Positions 9,591 through 18,697 of a stretch of 64,000 nucleotides of DNA are shown piece by piece. The position numbers were made by a program, and so were the translations under genes. Under the pieces are notes generated by a model. The model had not been told where the DNA came from and did no database searches. It saw only the letters and a list, made by a program, of their open reading frames with translations. The stretch spans positions 148,340-212,339 of the forward strand of contig CAJQLO010000001.1 of NCBI GenBank assembly GCA_905479195.1, read 5' to 3'. Origin of the DNA: an uncultured Gammaproteobacteria bacterium. Its GTDB lineage: Bacteria > Pseudomonadota > Gammaproteobacteria > GCA-002705445 > GCA-002716945. The number at the start of each line of letters is the position of its first letter. Position 1 is the stretch's first letter.

Positions 9591-10331
9591 ATGAATGAAA
9601 AAGTTAACTTTGGTTCAAGAAAGGTCCTTAAAACCAAAAAGACAAAATTAGTTTCAGATATATTTAGTTCAGTTTCAAATAAATATGACTTAATGAATGA
9701 TGCAATGTCCTTCGGTTTACATAGATTATGGAAAGAAAGGATGTATGTTGTTTCAAAATTAAAAAATTCAGATCATGTTATTGACCTAGCAACAGGTACA
9801 GGTGACATTGCTCTAAAATTTCTTTCTAAGAAAAAACTCATTAATATTACATGCCTTGATGAAAATCAAGAAATGTTGGATATTTGTAAAAGTAGACTAA
9901 TAGATAATGGCTTTGTGCAGAATATTGAATTTATTAAAAGCTCAGCTGAGACTACTAATTTTAAAGAGAACAGTTATACGCTAGCTACTATTGCATTTGG
10001 TTTCAGAAATTTTACAGATCATTTAAAGTCTTTAGAAAATATTTACAACTCTTTGATGCCAGGAGGTAGATTGGTAATTATGGAGTTTACAACTCCTAAA
10101 AATAAATTAGTTAAAAATATATTTGAAAAATATACACATAACATCATCCCAAAAATGGGAAAAATATTAGCTGATGATTATGATAGTTATAGGTATTTAG
10201 CGGAATCAATATCTACTTATTATTCACCAAGAGAGGTTAGCGATATGTTCCGCCAGACCGGTTTTATAAATGTACGCCATGAAACATTAGTTGGCAATAT
10301 GGTCACTATACATATAGGTTTCAAATGTTAA
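9591..10331 (+). CDS. ubiE: Ubiquinone/menaquinone C-methyltransferase
   Basis: SAM-dependent C-methylation step of ubiquinone synthesis. The 246-residue class I methyltransferase has the family N-terminal segment SNKYDLMNDAMSFG (about 30-43), the SAM motif I VIDLATGTGDIA (about 63-74), GGRLVIMEF (about 158-166) and the C-terminal STYYSPREV. It begins a ubiE-ubiJ-ubiB cluster: it starts one nucleotide after the spoT stop and overlaps ubiJ by 7 nt. Gammaproteobacterial context favours ubiquinone as the product; no menaquinone genes are visible in the window. Confidence 0.95.
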   Translation: MNEKVNFGSRKVLKTKKTKLVSDIFSSVSNKYDLMNDAMSFGLHRLWKERMYVVSKLKNSDHVIDLATGTGDIALKFLSKKKLINITCLDENQEMLDICKSRLIDNGFVQNIEFIKSSAETTNFKENSYTLATIAFGFRNFTDHLKSLENIYNSLMPGGRLVIMEFTTPKNKLVKNIFEKYTHNIIPKMGKILADDYDSYRYLAESISTYYSPREVSDMFRQTGFINVRHETLVGNMVTIHIGFKC

Positions 10332-10912
10332 AAAAAGATTTATCTATAACTTATTATATAAATAAATTGTTTCAAAGCGAACCATTTTTAAAATCAATAC
10401 CGGATAATTTTTTTAATGACATAGATGGGAAAATAGTAAAAATTAATTTTAAGGATTTGCCTTACAATGTAATTATAAAAATTCATGATAATACTTTTTC
10501 CCTTATTGACGATGAAGATAAATTTGATGTAGAGCTGATTGCTAGTCCGGTCATACTTGGTATGTTTATTATAACCAAGGGTTCTGAGCAGTTTTCTAGT
10601 AAAATATCAATCAATGGGGATATTGATACAGCAAATAAATTCAATCAGTTTATAAGTAGTTCTGAAAAATTACGTGAACTTGCAACTCATCTTTTAGGTG
10701 AAAATCTATCATCTACTCTTGAAGAAAAACTTAGTGGTGCTTCATTATCATTTCAAAATCTTTTCCAGGATGCAACAAAGGATATTGTTGACCTACTTAT
10801 TGATGATATAAATGTTATTCCAACAAAAAATGATATTAATAAGTTTTTAGATGATGTTGATGATTTAAAAAGTAGAACAGACCAACTATATAAAGAGTAT
10901 AAAGATGTTTAA
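10325..10912 (+). CDS. ubiJ: Ubiquinone biosynthesis accessory factor UbiJ (SCP2 domain)
   Basis: UbiJ binds polyprenyl intermediates through an SCP2 lipid-binding fold and holds the soluble Ubi complex together with UbiK. The 195-residue product is poorly conserved in sequence, as is usual for the family. It shows the SCP2-like alternation (about 25-110) and a charged, probably coiled-coil C-terminus (about 150-195, DVDDLKSRTDQLYKEY). The call depends strongly on position: it overlaps ubiE by 7 nt and ubiB by 8 nt. UbiK, its partner, is encoded at 24.2 kb. Confidence 0.88.
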   Translation: MLKKDLSITYYINKLFQSEPFLKSIPDNFFNDIDGKIVKINFKDLPYNVIIKIHDNTFSLIDDEDKFDVELIASPVILGMFIITKGSEQFSSKISINGDIDTANKFNQFISSSEKLRELATHLLGENLSSTLEEKLSGASLSFQNLFQDATKDIVDLLIDDINVIPTKNDINKFLDDVDDLKSRTDQLYKEYKDV

Positions 10913-12548
10913 TAATATTTTTAGGGTCATACAAATTACACGTCTATTTATAAAATATGATGTAGATAAAATGCTAGTTAGCTGTGGAAGCGGTAAATGT
11001 AAATTTTATTTTTATATGCTCCCGTGGAATTGGTTTAGAAAAAGACGTGTAGATAACATCCCTCTTAAAATAAAAATGATGCTTGAGGAGTTAGGCCCAA
11101 TTTTTGTCAAATTAGGGCAAGTAATTTCAACCAGAAAAGATTTACTAGGAGATGATATTGCCAATGAGCTATCTAAGTTACAAGATAGCGTGAAACCTTT
11201 CCCGAAAGAAATCTCAATGAGAATTATTGAAGAAGAGCTTGGTTCAAAAATAAATGAGGTTTTTAATAGTTTTACTCCAGAGCCATTGGCTTCAGCATCT
11301 ATAGCGCAAGTTCATGAGGCGCAGTTAAAAAATGGTAAAGATGTAATTATCAAGGTAGTAAGACCAAATATTAAAAATGAAATTGAAAAAGACTTATTGC
11401 TGATGAAAAGGATTGCGGTATTTTTAACATCATTATCTGATGATTTTAAGCGCATGCACTTAATTGAACTTGTAAATGACTATGAAATGTTGGTTTATGA
11501 TGAGACTGATCTTATCAAAGAATCATCGAATGCTAAAAAAATTAAAAAAAACTTTAAAGATTCAAAATTAATATATATCCCAGAAATTTACTGGGATTAC
11601 GTTACTAAAAACATATTGGTAATGGAGAGAACTTATGCGACACCAGTTAATGATAAAAAAGAGCTTAAAAGACAAGGTATTAATTTTGAACAACTAGCAA
11701 CTAATGCAGTTGAAAGTTTTTTTATACAAGTTTTTGAACATAACTTTTTTCATGCGGACATGCACCCTGGAAATATTTTTATTCAAAAGGTAGAAGATAA
11801 TGTGCAGTTTGTTTTAGTAGATTTTGGGATAATGGGTTCTCTTAGTAATTTTGATAAAAAATATTTAGCAGAAAATTTTGTAGCATTTTTTAATAAAGAT
11901 TATGCTAAAGTTGCTCGATTACATGTTGAATGTGAATGGGTGCCTAAAGATACCAATATCAGTTTATTAGAAAAAGCTATAAGAGAAAATTGTGAATCAA
12001 TGTTAGATAAGTCTATCGAGGATGTATCTCTTAGCGATGTTATTCTTGGTTTATTTGATACTGCGCGTAAGTTTAAATTAGAAGTACAACCTCAATTAAT
12101 TTTAATGCAAAAAGCACTATTATATACAGAGGGGCTGGGAAGAGAATTCCATCCAAAATTAGACTTATGGAAAACATCAAAGCCTATATTAGAAAAATGG
12201 ATGAAAAAACAAAAGGGGATTCCATCCATTTTAAAAAATCTTAAAAATAACTCTTCAGAAATTATTGACTTGCTTCCTGAGATTCCTGGTGCTTTAAGAA
12301 AGATGATTAATTTAATAAATAATGACCAGCTTAATCTTGATAATAATATAAAAAAACTAGATATGATTGAAAAATCAATATCTAAGAATACAAGACGTAA
12401 TTACTGGATGACAGCAATTTTGATATTCTCGTTATTTGCTATTGTGATAACTTACCTGGTTCATCACAATATTTATTATCAATCTATTTACTGGTATATC
12501 CTAATCTTAACTATAGTTATAATTATGTTGAGACCAAGGAAAACATAA
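10905..12548 (+). CDS. ubiB: Ubiquinone biosynthesis ATPase/kinase-like protein UbiB
   Basis: Atypical ABC1/ADCK-family kinase-fold ATPase needed for ubiquinone synthesis, anchored in the inner membrane. The 547-residue protein carries the family KxGQ motif (KLGQ, 69-72), the Ala-rich loop as ASASIAQVH (129-137), an IIKVVRP lysine near 150, HADMHPGN near 285 and LVDFG near 305. Two hydrophobic spans close the C-terminus (about 497-540), as in proteobacterial UbiB. It overlaps ubiJ by 8 nt; its last base is the A of the uvrD start codon. Confidence 0.95.
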   Translation: MFNNIFRVIQITRLFIKYDVDKMLVSCGSGKCKFYFYMLPWNWFRKRRVDNIPLKIKMMLEELGPIFVKLGQVISTRKDLLGDDIANELSKLQDSVKPFPKEISMRIIEEELGSKINEVFNSFTPEPLASASIAQVHEAQLKNGKDVIIKVVRPNIKNEIEKDLLLMKRIAVFLTSLSDDFKRMHLIELVNDYEMLVYDETDLIKESSNAKKIKKNFKDSKLIYIPEIYWDYVTKNILVMERTYATPVNDKKELKRQGINFEQLATNAVESFFIQVFEHNFFHADMHPGNIFIQKVEDNVQFVLVDFGIMGSLSNFDKKYLAENFVAFFNKDYAKVARLHVECEWVPKDTNISLLEKAIRENCESMLDKSIEDVSLSDVILGLFDTARKFKLEVQPQLILMQKALLYTEGLGREFHPKLDLWKTSKPILEKWMKKQKGIPSILKNLKNNSSEIIDLLPEIPGALRKMINLINNDQLNLDNNIKKLDMIEKSISKNTRRNYWMTAILIFSLFAIVITYLVHHNIYYQSIYWYILILTIVIIMLRPRKT

Positions 12549-14746
12549 TGACTGATGTAAATGAAATATTTTCTGATTTAAATGAACAGCAGTTACAAGC
12601 AGTAAATTGTTCATTAGGTAATAAACTTATATTGGCAGGTGCGGGTAGCGGGAAAACACGAGTACTCACATGCAGAGTTGCTAAACTAATAAATACATTT
12701 GATGTGAGACCTAGTAATATTCTAGCTCTTACATTTACGAATAAAGCATCTAATGAGATGAAGCAAAGATTAGAAAAACTGCTAAAAATTTCTTCTTATG
12801 GATTATGGTTTGGAACATTCCATGGAATTTGCAGAAGATTACTAAAAATTCATTGGAAAGAAGCTGGTATATCAGAGTATTTTACAATACTTGACTCACA
12901 AGATCAGTTAAGAATTATCAAGCGTGTAATGAAGTCCAAAAATTTAGATGATAATTTATATGATCCTAAGGCTTTACAGTCATTTATAAATAGCCAAAAA
13001 GATAAAGGCAAGAGACACAAGGATGTTAATAATGATGATGATAAATATATCGAAATATATAAAGAATATGATGATGCTTGCAGGCAAACTAATTCTGTAG
13101 ATTTTGCTGATTTAATTTTATTGACTTATGAGATGTTCAAGAATAATCCTCAAATCCTAAGTTATTATAATAAAAGATTTCAAAACATTATGGTAGATGA
13201 GTTTCAAGATACAAATACGTTGCAATTTAATTTACTTAAATTGCTTAATGGTGATGCAGGATCATTATATGCTGTTGGGGATGATGACCAGTCTATATAT
13301 GGTTGGAGAGGTGCAAGAAGCAGAAATATTCAGTTTTTAAAAGATGAATTTAAAAATGTAGAAATCTTCAAACTTGAACAAAACTATCGTTCTACAAATA
13401 AAATATTGTCTGTTGCAAATAGTTTAATATCAAATAATAAGGAGAGGTTAGGTAAAAATCTTTGGACGGATGCTACTGGAGGTGACCCAGTGTATGTGTA
13501 TGAGTCTTATAATGGAGATGACGAGTCTAGTTTCATTGCTCAGAAAATTCAAGAATTAGTTCTACATGGGCATAAGAGGGCTGAAATTGCGCTATTATAT
13601 AGATCAAATTTTTTATCTAGACGTTTAGAGGAAGAGTTAAATTCTAGAAGTATTCCATATAAAATTTATGGTGGTTTTAGATTTTTTGAGAGATCAGAAG
13701 TTAAAGATGTTATTGCTTATCTTAGGATAGCAGTGAATACATCAGATGATTCCGCTTTTGAAAGAACAGTTAATAACCCGCCAAGAGGACTGGGTGAAAA
13801 GACAATACAGGTAATACGTGAATATGCTAAAAATAATTCTCTTTCTATGTGGGACACAATTAATCAAATAGAAAAAACAGGTATTAGTGGTGCTCGTGCT
13901 ATTAATTCTTTGAATAGTTATACTAGTATAATTAAAGAGCTTATTGAAAAACTTAATGATCTTGACCTTAAGAGTTTGATTGAAAAAGTCATAAACTTAT
14001 CTACTCTTAGCCAGTATTATGAATTAAAAAAGAATGAAGAATCATTATCAAAGCAAGAAAATTTAGAGGAATTATTATCAACAGCTGAAAGATTTTATCA
14101 AAATAATATGGATAGTGAAAATATCTTGGGAGATTTTTTAGATAATGCTTCTTTAGAAGCTGGAGATTTACAGTCAAATCCACATGATGATCCAGTACAG
14201 CTAATGACAATTCATTCTGCAAAAGGTCTTGAATTTCCTGTTGTATTTCTCACAGGAATGGATGAGGGAATATTTCCGAATGAAAATAGAAATTTAAAAA
14301 AAGGTTTTCTAGAAGAAGAAAGAAGATTATGTTACGTAGCTATAACTAGAGCAATGAAAACCTTATACATAACTCATGCTAATATGAGATATATGCATGG
14401 TAATAATAATTTTTTAATACCATCAAGATTTATAAGTGAAATTGATGAAGATTTACTAGAGCCTATTAAAAGTAATAATCAATCACCTTCTAATAAATAT
14501 AGTAGCTTCTCCCAAAAGAAAAAAGATTTTGATGATTATTCTCAAGATTCTAATATAGAGAATTACTCACAAGAAGAAAATACATATATTAAAATAGGGC
14601 AACGGGTGAGTCATATGAAGTTTGGAGATGGTGTTGTACTTAGTTATACTGGTAAAAGTGATGATTTGAAATTACATATAAACTTTGAAAGCTATGGTAA
14701 AAAATGGCTAGTCTTGTCTTATGCGCAGTTAGATTTTTTAAAATAA
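12548..14746 (+). CDS. uvrD: DNA helicase II (UvrD), superfamily 1
   Basis: 3'-5' helicase for nucleotide excision and mismatch repair. The 732 residues contain Walker A GAGSGKT (31-37), DEFQDT (217-222), the GDDDQSIYGWRGA motif III, QNYRST motif IV, the MTIHSAKGLE motif V (553-562) and the YVAITRA motif VI. The C-terminus (from about 677) has the Tudor-like GQRVSHMKFGDG that typifies UvrD/PcrA and contacts RNA polymerase. The length is close to E. coli UvrD (720). The 1-nt overlap with ubiB suggests cotranscription with the ubi genes. Confidence 0.95.
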   Translation: MTDVNEIFSDLNEQQLQAVNCSLGNKLILAGAGSGKTRVLTCRVAKLINTFDVRPSNILALTFTNKASNEMKQRLEKLLKISSYGLWFGTFHGICRRLLKIHWKEAGISEYFTILDSQDQLRIIKRVMKSKNLDDNLYDPKALQSFINSQKDKGKRHKDVNNDDDKYIEIYKEYDDACRQTNSVDFADLILLTYEMFKNNPQILSYYNKRFQNIMVDEFQDTNTLQFNLLKLLNGDAGSLYAVGDDDQSIYGWRGARSRNIQFLKDEFKNVEIFKLEQNYRSTNKILSVANSLISNNKERLGKNLWTDATGGDPVYVYESYNGDDESSFIAQKIQELVLHGHKRAEIALLYRSNFLSRRLEEELNSRSIPYKIYGGFRFFERSEVKDVIAYLRIAVNTSDDSAFERTVNNPPRGLGEKTIQVIREYAKNNSLSMWDTINQIEKTGISGARAINSLNSYTSIIKELIEKLNDLDLKSLIEKVINLSTLSQYYELKKNEESLSKQENLEELLSTAERFYQNNMDSENILGDFLDNASLEAGDLQSNPHDDPVQLMTIHSAKGLEFPVVFLTGMDEGIFPNENRNLKKGFLEEERRLCYVAITRAMKTLYITHANMRYMHGNNNFLIPSRFISEIDEDLLEPIKSNNQSPSNKYSSFSQKKKDFDDYSQDSNIENYSQEENTYIKIGQRVSHMKFGDGVVLSYTGKSDDLKLHINFESYGKKWLVLSYAQLDFLK

Positions 14747-14765
14747 TTATAAAATTTGGTAATAA

Positions 14766-15842
14766 ATGAAAAGAAGAAAGTTTTTAACATCACTAGGGAG
14801 TTCTTTAGCATTAACATCGTTGTTAGGTAATAGTTCATCGTTGCGAGCTAAAGAGAAAACTGAATATCAGTGGAAGATGGTTACATCTTGGCCTAAAAAT
14901 TTTCCTGGATTAGGAACAGGAGCAGAGAATTTAGCTAAACTCATTACTAATCTGTCTAATGGTAGAATTAAAGTAAAAGTTTTTGGAGCTAATGAACTTG
15001 TACCACCATTAGAAGTCTTTGATTTTGTATCGAAGGGCGGTGCTGAATTAGGTCATTCTGGAGCGTATTACTGGAAAGGAAAGAGCCAGGCCTGCCAATT
15101 CTTTTCATCTGTACCATTTGGAATGAATTCTCAAGAGATGAATGCATGGTTATATTATGGTGATGGAATCAAACTTTGGGAAAAACTATATGATAAGTTT
15201 AATTTAATCCCAAGACCTGCAGGGAATACTGGAGTTCAAATGGGGGGATGGTTTAATAAAAAAATTAATTCTGTGAATGACCTAAAGGGTCTGAAAATGA
15301 GGATACCAGGACTAGGCGGAGAAGTGCTTTCTAGAGCAGGTGGAACATCTGTGACACTTGCTGGGTCAGAAATTTTTACAGCCCTGCAGACTGGCGTAAT
15401 AGATGCAACAGAATGGGTAGGGCCTTATAATGATAGAGCTTTTGGCCTTCATAAGGCAGCTAAATATTATTACTATCCAGGATGGCATGAACCAGGCCCA
15501 ACTATAGAATGTATGATTAACAAGGACAAATATAATAGTCTTCCAACTGATTTAAAGTTAGTTATTGATATTGCATGCAAAGCAATTAATCTTGATATGC
15601 TTTCTGACTATACTGCTAAAAATAATTTGGCTCTACAGTTTCTTAAGTCTGAAAATATTAATATTTTAAAATTTCCAAATGAAGTACTAACTAAACTTAA
15701 GGAAATATCAGATGAAATTTTAAAAGAAATTAGTGCAAAAGATGAGATTACAAATGAAGTTTATAAATCTTATGTTAGCTTTAAAGAGGATGTTGAGCCC
15801 TGGACAGATATTTCTGATAAGTCTTATCTAGACATAAGATAG
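14766..15842 (+). CDS. TRAP transporter solute-binding protein, TakP-like
   Basis: Periplasmic DctP/TakP-family binding protein that delivers an organic acid to the DctQM permease. The N-terminus MKRRKFLTS, followed by a hydrophobic stretch to about residue 28, resembles a Tat signal (RRxFL). The mature protein has the TakP-subfamily blocks WKMVTSWPKNFPG, VPPLEVFDFVS, GHSGAYYWKGK, RIPGLGGEV, EWVGPYND and YYYPGWHEPGP. Known relatives bind 2-oxo acids such as pyruvate, or calcium lactate, so the ligand is inferred only to this level. The gene converges on dctM, with 3 nt between stops, instead of sharing an operon with it. Confidence 0.88.
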   Translation: MKRRKFLTSLGSSLALTSLLGNSSSLRAKEKTEYQWKMVTSWPKNFPGLGTGAENLAKLITNLSNGRIKVKVFGANELVPPLEVFDFVSKGGAELGHSGAYYWKGKSQACQFFSSVPFGMNSQEMNAWLYYGDGIKLWEKLYDKFNLIPRPAGNTGVQMGGWFNKKINSVNDLKGLKMRIPGLGGEVLSRAGGTSVTLAGSEIFTALQTGVIDATEWVGPYNDRAFGLHKAAKYYYYPGWHEPGPTIECMINKDKYNSLPTDLKLVIDIACKAINLDMLSDYTAKNNLALQFLKSENINILKFPNEVLTKLKEISDEILKEISAKDEITNEVYKSYVSFKEDVEPWTDISDKSYLDIR

Positions 15843-15845
15843 TTA

Positions 15846-17204
15846 TTAGTTTAGTAAGTCTGGAAGAAATAATGCAATTTGTGGAAACATGAATACCAGT
15901 CCTATAGCTATTATTTGAATTATAATAAATGGTAGCACCCCTTTATATATGTCTTTTGTAGGTATTTCTTTTGGAGCTACACCACGTAAATAAAACAAAG
16001 AAAAACCAAAGGGTGGTGTCAGAAAAGATGTCTGCAAGACCATAGCTATTAAGATACCAACCCAAATAGGATCAAATCCATAAGAAAACAATACTGGACC
16101 AAAAAGAGGAATTATTATAAATATAATTTCTATAAAATCTAATATAAATCCTAAAAAGAACATTATTCCTAAAGTTATAATTAATGATAGATATTTATTT
16201 TCTGGACCATGTGATAGTAAATTTTGAATTAACTCTTCTCCCTCAAACCCTCTAAATACTAAAGAAAAAAATGTTGCTCCAATCAGTATTAAAAATACCA
16301 TGCTTGTCAGCTTAATTGTTCCCTTAGAGGTATTGCGAATAACATTAAAAGATAATTTATTTTTTGCGAACGCTATCAATAAAGAACCGATGGCCCCCAA
16401 TGAAGCTGCCTCAGATGGAGTAGCAATTCCTAATACTATTGATCCTAGAACAGTTATAATTAATAATATTGGAGGAAAAAATGAAGAAATTATATTTATA
16501 TTTTCACCGATATCTTTTGTAATATCTTTATTAATATTATTTATTTTTAAAGATTTTATATAGAAAATAAACATTACTGGTAACAGTAAACCTGGTATCA
16601 GTGCTCCAGCAAATAAGTCGGATATAGTAACTGTCTCTGGTGCAAATATTCCAAGATTTAATTGTGCTTGCTGGTATGCTGACGATAGTACATCTGCAAG
16701 CAAGATTAATACTAATGATGGAGGAATTATTTGCCCTAGCGTACCAGATGCACAGATTACACCACATGCCAAAGGTCTGGGATAGTTATTCTTAACCATC
16801 ACTGGTAATGAAAGCAACCCTAGAGTAACAACGCTAGCCCCAACAATACCAGTGCTTGCACCCATTAGTACACCAACTAGTACCACTGATATTGCAAAAC
16901 CCCCATCAGTATTTTTATATAGTATATTCATTGCCATCAGTAACTCTTCAGCAATTTTTGTTTTTTCTAAAACTAAACCCATAAAAATAAATAATGGCAC
17001 TGCTAATAAATTTTGATTAGACATTATCCCTAAAATTCTATTTGGTATTGCAAGCAAGTATGAGTAATCAAATACCCCAAACATAATTCCAATAAATGAA
17101 AATAATAAGGCGCTACCAGATAAAACAAAAGCTACAGGGATTCCAGAAAGCAATATTATAAAAGTGAATGCAATAAATATAATTGCAAATATTTCAATAC
17201 CCAT
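15846..17204 (-). CDS. dctM: TRAP transporter large permease subunit
   Basis: The ion-coupled transport subunit of a TRAP system, in the inner membrane. The 452-residue product has about 12 hydrophobic spans and the family glycine-rich motif GASTGIVGASVVTLG (about 115-129), plus TPSEAASLGA in the second half and a late PPFGFSLFY. It overlaps the dctQ gene upstream by 11 nt. The matching binding protein is almost certainly the convergent TakP-like gene next door. The closest experimentally studied systems move 2-oxo acids or lactate. Confidence 0.92.
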   Translation of the reverse strand: MGIEIFAIIFIAFTFIILLSGIPVAFVLSGSALLFSFIGIMFGVFDYSYLLAIPNRILGIMSNQNLLAVPLFIFMGLVLEKTKIAEELLMAMNILYKNTDGGFAISVVLVGVLMGASTGIVGASVVTLGLLSLPVMVKNNYPRPLACGVICASGTLGQIIPPSLVLILLADVLSSAYQQAQLNLGIFAPETVTISDLFAGALIPGLLLPVMFIFYIKSLKINNINKDITKDIGENINIISSFFPPILLIITVLGSIVLGIATPSEAASLGAIGSLLIAFAKNKLSFNVIRNTSKGTIKLTSMVFLILIGATFFSLVFRGFEGEELIQNLLSHGPENKYLSLIITLGIMFFLGFILDFIEIIFIIIPLFGPVLFSYGFDPIWVGILIAMVLQTSFLTPPFGFSLFYLRGVAPKEIPTKDIYKGVLPFIIIQIIAIGLVFMFPQIALFLPDLLN

Positions 17205-17694
17205 TTTTATACCTTTTAATTAATTTTAATAATTGAGATGATGATTGGAGTAGAATGAGAAATCCAGTTAATGGTATAATTGTCTTTAAAATAAATACTA
17301 GATTTAAACCACCTGCTTCACTAGATCCTTCAAGAATAAGCCATGACTGGATAACCATACCCATACTTATATATATTAAAAAAAATGCCATTGGAAAAAT
17401 AAATAATAATATTCCAATTATCGAAATATAGGATTGAATTTTCTTTGAGAAGGTATTAAATATAATATCAATTTTTACATGCCCATTTTCTTTTAAGGTA
17501 TAGCTTATGCCAAACATAAATATTATGGCATGGCAGTACATAATTAATTCTTGTAAAGATGCAGAGCTTATATTAAAGAAATATCTGAATACTATGCTTA
17601 TGAAAACCATTAATATCATCATAAGTAAAAGAACCATGAGAATATTACAAATATTTTCAATTAAATTATCAATAATTTTGTCAAAATTCGACAT
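17194..17694 (-). CDS. dctQ: TRAP transporter small permease subunit
   Basis: The four-helix DctQ subunit that partners DctM. The 166 residues contain four hydrophobic spans (about 13-37, 47-66, 84-110 and 130-153), the loop YTLKENGHVKIDI between the second and third being typical of the family. It overlaps dctM by 11 nt and is preceded by thrB with only 2 nt between genes, so thrB-dctQ-dctM appear to be one transcription unit. A functional link between homoserine kinase and the transporter is not implied. Confidence 0.9.
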   Translation of the reverse strand: MSNFDKIIDNLIENICNILMVLLLMMILMVFISIVFRYFFNISSASLQELIMYCHAIIFMFGISYTLKENGHVKIDIIFNTFSKKIQSYISIIGILLFIFPMAFFLIYISMGMVIQSWLILEGSSEAGGLNLVFILKTIIPLTGFLILLQSSSQLLKLIKRYKNGY

Positions 17695-17696
17695 AT

Positions 17697-18632
17697 TTAG
17701 ATTTGATGCGATGTATTTATTCTATCTTTAAGTATATTTTCAAATATTAATGGGTCTTTTATATGTGTCATTTCTCCAATTTTAGGAAAATGGAGGTCTA
17801 GCAGTCTAGATAAATAAAACCTTAGAGCTGCAGAGACCAGGGCATGACGCCAATATTTTTTCTCTAAATTTTGAATACTTCTCTTGTTTGTATAAGCTGA
17901 GATTAATTTAATATATTTTTCATTTACAAGCGTACCATCTAGAGCAGTGCACCAGTCATTAACAACTACAGCCAAGTCATAAATTAAGAATCCATGGCAA
18001 GAGTAATAAAAATCAATCATTCCAGAAATTTTATTCTTATCAAATAATACATTATCTCTAAATAAGTCTGCATGTATTGTGCCCATAGGTAAATTTTGAG
18101 TTAAAAATTCTTTTTGAATATTGATTGCCTTCTCAATTAGTTTTAACTGATCATCTGTAATAACTTCAGCTAATTTATCATATGATTGTACACACCAGCT
18201 AATATCTCTTGAATTTTTTATGTTTCTTTTGAAATCTGAACCAAAATTATGAAACTCTGCAAGTAAGTCCCCAATTAATATACAAATATTAGGATTTGTA
18301 TCTATGATGGATTTACCACTAAGCTTTTCAATAATTGCCGAGGGCTTGCCATTTATTATTACAGACAACTCTCCATTATTAGATTTTAAAACATTTGGAC
18401 ATACTAGTCCTTTACCGCTCAAATGATTCATAAAATCTAAATATTGGCCTACATCTTCTTTTTTAATATTTTCAAAAATTGTAAATATAAATTCATTTTG
18501 ATTAGTTTTTAGAAGATAGTTGGTATTTTCAATCCCATCAGAAATACCTGTAAGACTGATTGCCTTCCCTATTGAATACCCTAATAAGTGTTTAGACAGT
18601 TCATCTTCAGTAATTTTAGTATATACAGACAT
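17697..18632 (-). CDS. thrB: Homoserine kinase, aminoglycoside-phosphotransferase type
   Basis: Phosphorylates homoserine for threonine synthesis. This is the APH-fold (ThrB2-like) form common in Pseudomonas and alphaproteobacteria, not the GHMP kinase of E. coli. The 311-residue protein has the N-terminal nucleotide loop GISDGIENTNYLL (29-41), the catalytic HADLFRDN (187-194) and the metal-binding GMIDFYYS (about 204-211), followed by YDLAVVVNDWC, which is characteristic of homoserine kinases within the fold. Next to it are dctQM on the same strand and polA divergently. Confidence 0.92.
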   Translation of the reverse strand: MSVYTKITEDELSKHLLGYSIGKAISLTGISDGIENTNYLLKTNQNEFIFTIFENIKKEDVGQYLDFMNHLSGKGLVCPNVLKSNNGELSVIINGKPSAIIEKLSGKSIIDTNPNICILIGDLLAEFHNFGSDFKRNIKNSRDISWCVQSYDKLAEVITDDQLKLIEKAINIQKEFLTQNLPMGTIHADLFRDNVLFDKNKISGMIDFYYSCHGFLIYDLAVVVNDWCTALDGTLVNEKYIKLISAYTNKRSIQNLEKKYWRHALVSAALRFYLSRLLDLHFPKIGEMTHIKDPLIFENILKDRINTSHQI

Positions 18633-18697
18633 AGCTATTTCAAATTTTTTAAGTTATAACTTTTGAATGAAATAAACTTAACATAGGTTTGGGTGTT

